From contig JAHRBI010000005.1 of the NCBI GenBank assembly GCA_019084025.1, forward strand, positions 310,001 to 374,000: 64,000 bases of DNA, read 5' to 3'. Numbering within the stretch: the first letter of the stretch is position 1; every line of letters begins with the position of its first letter. Made by a program: the position numbers and the translations under genes. Source of the stretch: Burkholderiaceae bacterium DAT-1 (GTDB taxonomy: Bacteria > Pseudomonadota > Gammaproteobacteria > Burkholderiales > Chitinimonadaceae). Under the pieces are notes generated by a model that saw only the letters and a list, made by a program, of their open reading frames with translations, did not search any database and was not told the origin of the DNA. This document shows positions 60,224 to 64,000 of this stretch, piece by piece.

Positions 60224-62860
60224 ATGAAAATCAAGTATCTGGCCTTGGCCATTTCCGCCATCGGCCTGTCGCAAGCTGCATTTGCAGAAGACGCCGACGC
60301 CCCGAAAAAAGTCGAAAAAATCACCGTGACTGGTTCCAACATTAAGCGCATCAATGTTGAAACCGCTACACCGGTCGAAGTTCTGAGCAAGGCTGATATC
60401 GCCAAGAGCGGTGCCGGCTCTGTCGCTGAGCTGATGAGCCAGCTGCCATCTGTGTCGGCTGATTTTGGTACCTCCTCCAACTCCTTCTCGCAAGGCGCAG
60501 CCTCTGTATCACTGCGTGGCATGGGCGAAAAGAATGTGCTGGTACTGCTGAATGGCCGCCGCATTGCAAATTACGCCTACGCCAACTACGACCACTCATT
60601 TGTCGATCTGAACTCGCTGCCCCTGTCCGCCATCGAGCGCGTGGAAGTGCTGAAGGATGGCGCATCTGCGCTGTACGGCTCCGATGCCGTTGCGGGTGTG
60701 GTGAACTTTATTACCAAAACCAATTACACCGGCACAGAAATCCAAGCCCGTTATGGTCAGAATACCGCAGGCGATGGCCGCGAAAATTCGGCCAGTATTG
60801 CAGCAGGCTTTGGTGACATCAGCAGTGAAAAGCAGAATCTGCTCGTTTCTTTTAATGCCTACTATCGCGATCCCACTCTGGATTCGATGCATGAGCTGAC
60901 CAAATCTAGCGACCTGCGCAAATATGGCGGTCAAGATGGTCGTTCAACATCGGCCTTTACCGGCAGCTGGGCTCAACAAAGCGACTATTGGTTTAGCCCA
61001 ATTCCTGGCTGTCCGACAGATCGCCAAGCGGTGTCCGACCGGAAAACCGACGGCGTGTATTGCCGTTACGAAACGCGTGGCACAACCGTTTCCGTACCGC
61101 GAGCCGAGCGCGCAGGCGGGAGTGCGTTCTACACGCGTGAACTCAATGCCAATCACACCTTCTTTGCAGAAGTGGGTCTGAATCGCAATGTCACACATTT
61201 CGACACCGGATACGCAAGCCTCGGCTTTACAGACAGCGGTAACAGCGGCAAGCAAAGTCGGATTATCGATTCCGACATGGCCGCTTACCCAACCTATGGT
61301 AGCGGTGGCCCTCTGGTGGTTGCGCGCGATGTCTACGAGGCAGGACGTGGCAGTTCGGATCTCAATTCCAACCTGACCCGGGGTGTGGCTGGCTTGAAAG
61401 GCCAACTGGGTAGCTGGGATTACGAAACGTCGCTGGCATGGAGTCAGGTATTCAATACCACCGTCGACACAAAGAAGTTGCTGAGCAATGCAGTGACAGA
61501 TGCCTATGTAAATGGCGGCTACAACCCATTCGTGGCCTGGAATGAACGCAGCGATGTCAACAAGCTGCTGTATACATCCTACCGCACGGGTAAAACCAAG
61601 CTTGGCACCTTTGAATTCAAGATGAGCAATAGCGATTTGTTCACCCTGGGTGCCAATCCGGTTGGCTTTGCATGGGGCGCGCAAATGATGCGCGATCGAC
61701 TCGAAGAAACATTCGATGCACAGGCACTGGCCGGCAATATCGAAAACATGGGCGGCAACAGCGCCGATGGTAGCCGCACGATCCGCTCGCTGTACGGCGA
61801 ATTCAGCCTGAGCCCAATCAAGCAAATCGAAGCGCAGCTTGCCCTCCGCTACGATAGCTACAGTGATGCGGGTAATTCCACCAATCCTAAGCTGGCTGTG
61901 GCCTTCCGCCCCAATGACACATTGTTGCTGCGCGGTTCGGTGACAACTGCATTCAAGGCGCCTTCCCTGTCTCAGTTGAACATGAGCCCGGTTACCTCTT
62001 ACACCCAAGTCGCAGACTGGGTACGCTGCGATCCGCTGGGTTATGTAGGTAGTGATTGCCGCTACGACAACAAGCAACTGACACTCGCAAATAAAGCGCT
62101 CAAGCCAGAGACCTCTACAAACTATTCTCTTGGTGCCGTGTTCCAGCCTATCAATGCCCTGATGGCCAGTATCGACTTCTTCAAGATCAAGCAGAAAGAT
62201 ACAATCGAAACGCTGGATGCTCAGTACGTCTTGGCGCACGAATACCTTGCCGACAAGAAAACCAAAGATCCCGTCTATTCGGAGATGATCGATCGTCAAC
62301 CACGTAATCCGGGTCTGGAAGCAAAATATCCCGGTCTGCATGATGGTCGTCTGATTGGCATGCACCTGCCGTTCATGAATATCGGCCGCACCGAAACCTC
62401 GGGCTACGAACTGGGTCTGCGCTACACCTTGAATGCGGGCGAATTGGGCCGCTTCACTGTGAACGAACAGCTGAGCCGCATGCTGGTACTGAAGAAATCC
62501 TATGTGCCCGAGCTCGACCCGACCAATCGCCTGGGTGATCTATACAACCCCGCATGGCGCAATGCAGCGCGTCTCTCCTGGGTGCGCGGCTCGTGGTCTG
62601 CTGATCTTGTCACTCGCACCACAGCCGGCACTTACGATCTGACCGATCTGCAGAACATGCAGGAGGACTCGAAGAAGCTGTCGACTTACTCCAGTTCGGA
62701 TCTGAATGTGGCGTACACCGGTTTCAGGAATCTTGTCCTGAACGCAGGTGTACAGAATCTGACAGACAAGCAGCCTCGGTTTGCAAAAGCTGCAGGTGCC
62801 TTCTGGGATAACACATCCGGTCGTTATGTATATGTATCCGGTACATATCGCCTGAAATAA
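60224..62860 (+). CDS. TonB-dependent outer-membrane receptor (paralogue B)
   Basis: Protein of 878 residues with the signal peptide MKIKYLALAISAIGLSQAAFA and a plug closely parallel to receptor A (KVEKITVTGSNIKRIN, LNGRRIANY, ERVEVLKDGASALYGSDAVAGVVNFI), then a diverged barrel ending VSGTYRLK. The start at ATG 60224 follows AGGAGAAGGT. The paralogues probably arose by tandem duplication and then specialised in their extracellular loops. Each has its own terminator, so they are separate transcripts. The ligand is unknown. Confidence 0.9.
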   Translation: MKIKYLALAISAIGLSQAAFAEDADAPKKVEKITVTGSNIKRINVETATPVEVLSKADIAKSGAGSVAELMSQLPSVSADFGTSSNSFSQGAASVSLRGMGEKNVLVLLNGRRIANYAYANYDHSFVDLNSLPLSAIERVEVLKDGASALYGSDAVAGVVNFITKTNYTGTEIQARYGQNTAGDGRENSASIAAGFGDISSEKQNLLVSFNAYYRDPTLDSMHELTKSSDLRKYGGQDGRSTSAFTGSWAQQSDYWFSPIPGCPTDRQAVSDRKTDGVYCRYETRGTTVSVPRAERAGGSAFYTRELNANHTFFAEVGLNRNVTHFDTGYASLGFTDSGNSGKQSRIIDSDMAAYPTYGSGGPLVVARDVYEAGRGSSDLNSNLTRGVAGLKGQLGSWDYETSLAWSQVFNTTVDTKKLLSNAVTDAYVNGGYNPFVAWNERSDVNKLLYTSYRTGKTKLGTFEFKMSNSDLFTLGANPVGFAWGAQMMRDRLEETFDAQALAGNIENMGGNSADGSRTIRSLYGEFSLSPIKQIEAQLALRYDSYSDAGNSTNPKLAVAFRPNDTLLLRGSVTTAFKAPSLSQLNMSPVTSYTQVADWVRCDPLGYVGSDCRYDNKQLTLANKALKPETSTNYSLGAVFQPINALMASIDFFKIKQKDTIETLDAQYVLAHEYLADKKTKDPVYSEMIDRQPRNPGLEAKYPGLHDGRLIGMHLPFMNIGRTETSGYELGLRYTLNAGELGRFTVNEQLSRMLVLKKSYVPELDPTNRLGDLYNPAWRNAARLSWVRGSWSADLVTRTTAGTYDLTDLQNMQEDSKKLSTYSSSDLNVAYTGFRNLVLNAGVQNLTDKQPRFAKAAGAFWDNTSGRYVYVSGTYRLK

Positions 62861-62878
62861 TCAGTTGAAATGTATACA

Positions 62879-62907
62879 AAAAGACCACCATTTGGTGGTC
62901 TTTTTTT
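62879..62907 (+). terminator. Rho-independent terminator after receptor B
   Basis: Eleven-base stem AAAGACCACCA/TGGTGGTCTTT with a 2-base loop and a run of seven T, 19 bases after the stop. Confidence 0.92.
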
Positions 62908-62972
62908 ACGTAAATTGCGTACATCCATTGATGTGGATTGAGCGTCGACAGATTAAAATTAAATGCATAGAA

Positions 62973-63006
62973 AAAACAAAACCCAGCCGAAGCTGGGTTT
63001 TGTTTT
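62973..63006 (-). terminator. Terminator of tRNA-Thr
   Basis: Fifteen-base perfect arms AAAACAAAACCCAGC/GCTGGGTTTTGTTTT with a 4-base loop, four bases beyond the tRNA 3' end on the minus strand. The T-rich arm on either strand makes it potentially bidirectional. Confidence 0.85.
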
Positions 63007-63010
63007 AATT

Positions 63011-63086
<76 letters not shown>

Positions 63087-63097
63087 GTAGGAGTAGA

Positions 63098-63126
63098 ATT
63101 ATAGCGGCCTATTTCATTCCTGGCAA
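63098..63126 (-). promoter_or_regulatory. tRNA-Thr promoter
   Basis: Minus-strand TTGCCA (63126-63121), a 17-base spacer and TATAAT (63103-63098), a near-consensus sigma-70 promoter 11 bases before the tRNA 5' end. The -35 abuts the stop of the upstream reductase gene. Confidence 0.75.
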
Positions 63127-64000
63127 CTATTTTTTTAATAAATCTTTTGACATGAAGAATGCGTCGGAGAAAAACGCATCGTCAGGCAAGCCACGTCCGG
63201 TGAACCCACCATGCGCTGCTTCAACCATTACAGGGGCGCCACAGGCATACACTTCGAAGCCGGACATGTCTGCGAAGTCATGCGTGACAGCCTCATGCAC
63301 AAAGCCTGTACGGCCTTGCCAATGATCTTCCGGCTTAGGCTCGGAGAGGACTGGAATAAACGTAAAGTTTGCATGCTCGGCCTGCCATTGTGCGGCAAGC
63401 TCCGGCATATATAAATCCGCCAGCGAGCGCGCGCCCCAATAGAGAATCATTTCCCGATCGATTCCCTTATGAATGGCGTATTCAACAATACTCTTAATAG
63501 GAGCAAAACCTGTTCCGCTTGCCAGGAAAATAATAGGCTTATCGGAATCTTCTCTCAAAAAGAAAGATCCAAGCGGGCCAGTAAAGCGGAGAATCTCTCG
63601 CTCACGCATTTGGCTAAATACGTACTCGGAGAATTCACCGCCAGGCACCAGGCGAATATGTAATTGCAAGATGCCATCTACATAGGGTGCATTCGCCAAT
63701 GAAAAGCTGCGCTTTTTACCGTCACGCGTATGGATATCGATATATTGACCAGCCAAGAATTGCAGCCGCTCATTCGTGGGCAGTTTCAGAGACAAAACTG
63801 CGACATCATGAGATACCCGATCAATCTTTTCTACCCGACAGGGTAAGGTTCGAATCTGAATATCCTTAGTGGCCTGAATCTCGCGGCACTCAATGACCAC
63901 GTCGTCTTCCGGCACAGCGCAGCAGAACAGCGCCAACCCAGCCGCAACCTCAGTCTGATTCAAGGCACTGGTAGAGTGATCGCGATGGCGTACCTCTCCC
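63127..64000 (-). CDS. 2Fe-2S flavin reductase (AscD-like), 5' end outside window
   Basis: The frame continues past the window edge, so the TTG at 63963 is not a start. The visible N-terminal part (LALFCCAVPEDDVVIECRE) is the last ligand cysteine of a plant-type ferredoxin domain. It is followed by an FAD-binding domain (GKKRSFSLANAPY) and an NAD(P)H-binding domain (IIFLASGTGFAPIKSIVEYA, VYACGAPVMVEAA). This fits NADH-dependent reductases such as CDP-6-deoxy-delta-3,4-glucoseen reductase and related oxygenase reductases. A partner oxygenase or dehydratase is not in the window. Confidence 0.85.
   Translation of the reverse strand, partial: GEVRHRDHSTSALNQTEVAAGLALFCCAVPEDDVVIECREIQATKDIQIRTLPCRVEKIDRVSHDVAVLSLKLPTNERLQFLAGQYIDIHTRDGKKRSFSLANAPYVDGILQLHIRLVPGGEFSEYVFSQMREREILRFTGPLGSFFLREDSDKPIIFLASGTGFAPIKSIVEYAIHKGIDREMILYWGARSLADLYMPELAAQWQAEHANFTFIPVLSEPKPEDHWQGRTGFVHEAVTHDFADMSGFEVYACGAPVMVEAAHGGFTGRGLPDDAFFSDAFFMSKDLLKK

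Noticed and set aside
60944..62365. 473-codon minus-strand frame opposite TonB receptor B
   Set aside because: Antisense shadow, as for receptor A.

Overview
The window is bacterial chromosome of moderate GC content, densely coded, with short gaps and no plasmid or phage backbone. Gene content points to a betaproteobacterium: class Ia nrdAB, a Neisseria/Burkholderia-type operon rluB-greB-PHP phosphatase-yciO-M50-trpS, nhaR, cysM, rdgC, an MSHA-type pseudopilus cluster, a Neisseria-like hypoxanthine phosphoribosyltransferase and large TonB receptors. A Chitinimonas- or Neisseriales-like organism fits, but the genus is a guess from protein style, not a search result.

Layout. 1-4107: nrdA (5' end outside the window) and nrdB, separated by a spacer that folds into three stem-loops and followed by a strong terminator. 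4187-4938: a two-cassette integron fragment without integrase (two attC sites and one half-site, cassette genes on the minus strand). 5218-7131: accessory patch with an LprI-like secreted protein, an IS3 (IS407-group) remnant fused to a duplicated TetR 3' end, and a membrane-anchored acyl-carrier-like protein. 7132-8464: TetR regulator divergent from an HD hydrolase, with two identical-arm operators. 8521-12850: nhaR, then an HPF/TerB-like/TerC/DUF2062 run and a secreted DUF3617 protein. 12956-14061: lrgAB. 14205-27100: signalling-rich stretch (periplasmic propeller histidine kinase, a solitary solute-binding-like protein, a PAS-GGDEF*-EAL phosphodiesterase, the mmsAB valine-catabolism pair with a LiuR-like operator, a TPR protein and a TPR-GGDEF cyclase). 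27139-31975: secreted gamma-glutamyltransferase and a Zur-box-preceded small secreted protein plus TonB receptor, probably zinc uptake. 32045-37592: periplasmic repeat protein, DUF3142 protein and a SPINDLY/GT41 glycosyltransferase. 37556-43551: mshC-D-O-P on the minus strand with mshQ divergent. 43603-46412: CpxA/CpxR-like two-component system and hpt. 46531-47326: a yybP-ykoY manganese riboswitch driving a UPF0016 Mn exporter. 47330-49885: cysM, a candidate unannotated small RNA behind its own promoter and terminator, and rdgC. 50207-55713: the conserved rluB-to-trpS operon, whose site-2 protease has lost all its metal ligands. 55848-62907: srkA and two large paralogous TonB receptors. 62973-64000: tRNA-Thr(TGT) and the 3' part of a 2Fe-2S flavin reductase.

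The observations most worth following are the minus-strand small RNA upstream of cysM, the M50 pseudoprotease, the integrase-less integron cassettes, the IS3/TetR chimera, the structured nrdA-nrdB spacer, the Zur and LiuR-like operators, and the Mn riboswitch. I did not find a CRISPR array, a recognisable anti-phage island or a convincing new multigene system. All assignments come from reading sequence and motifs without database searches.
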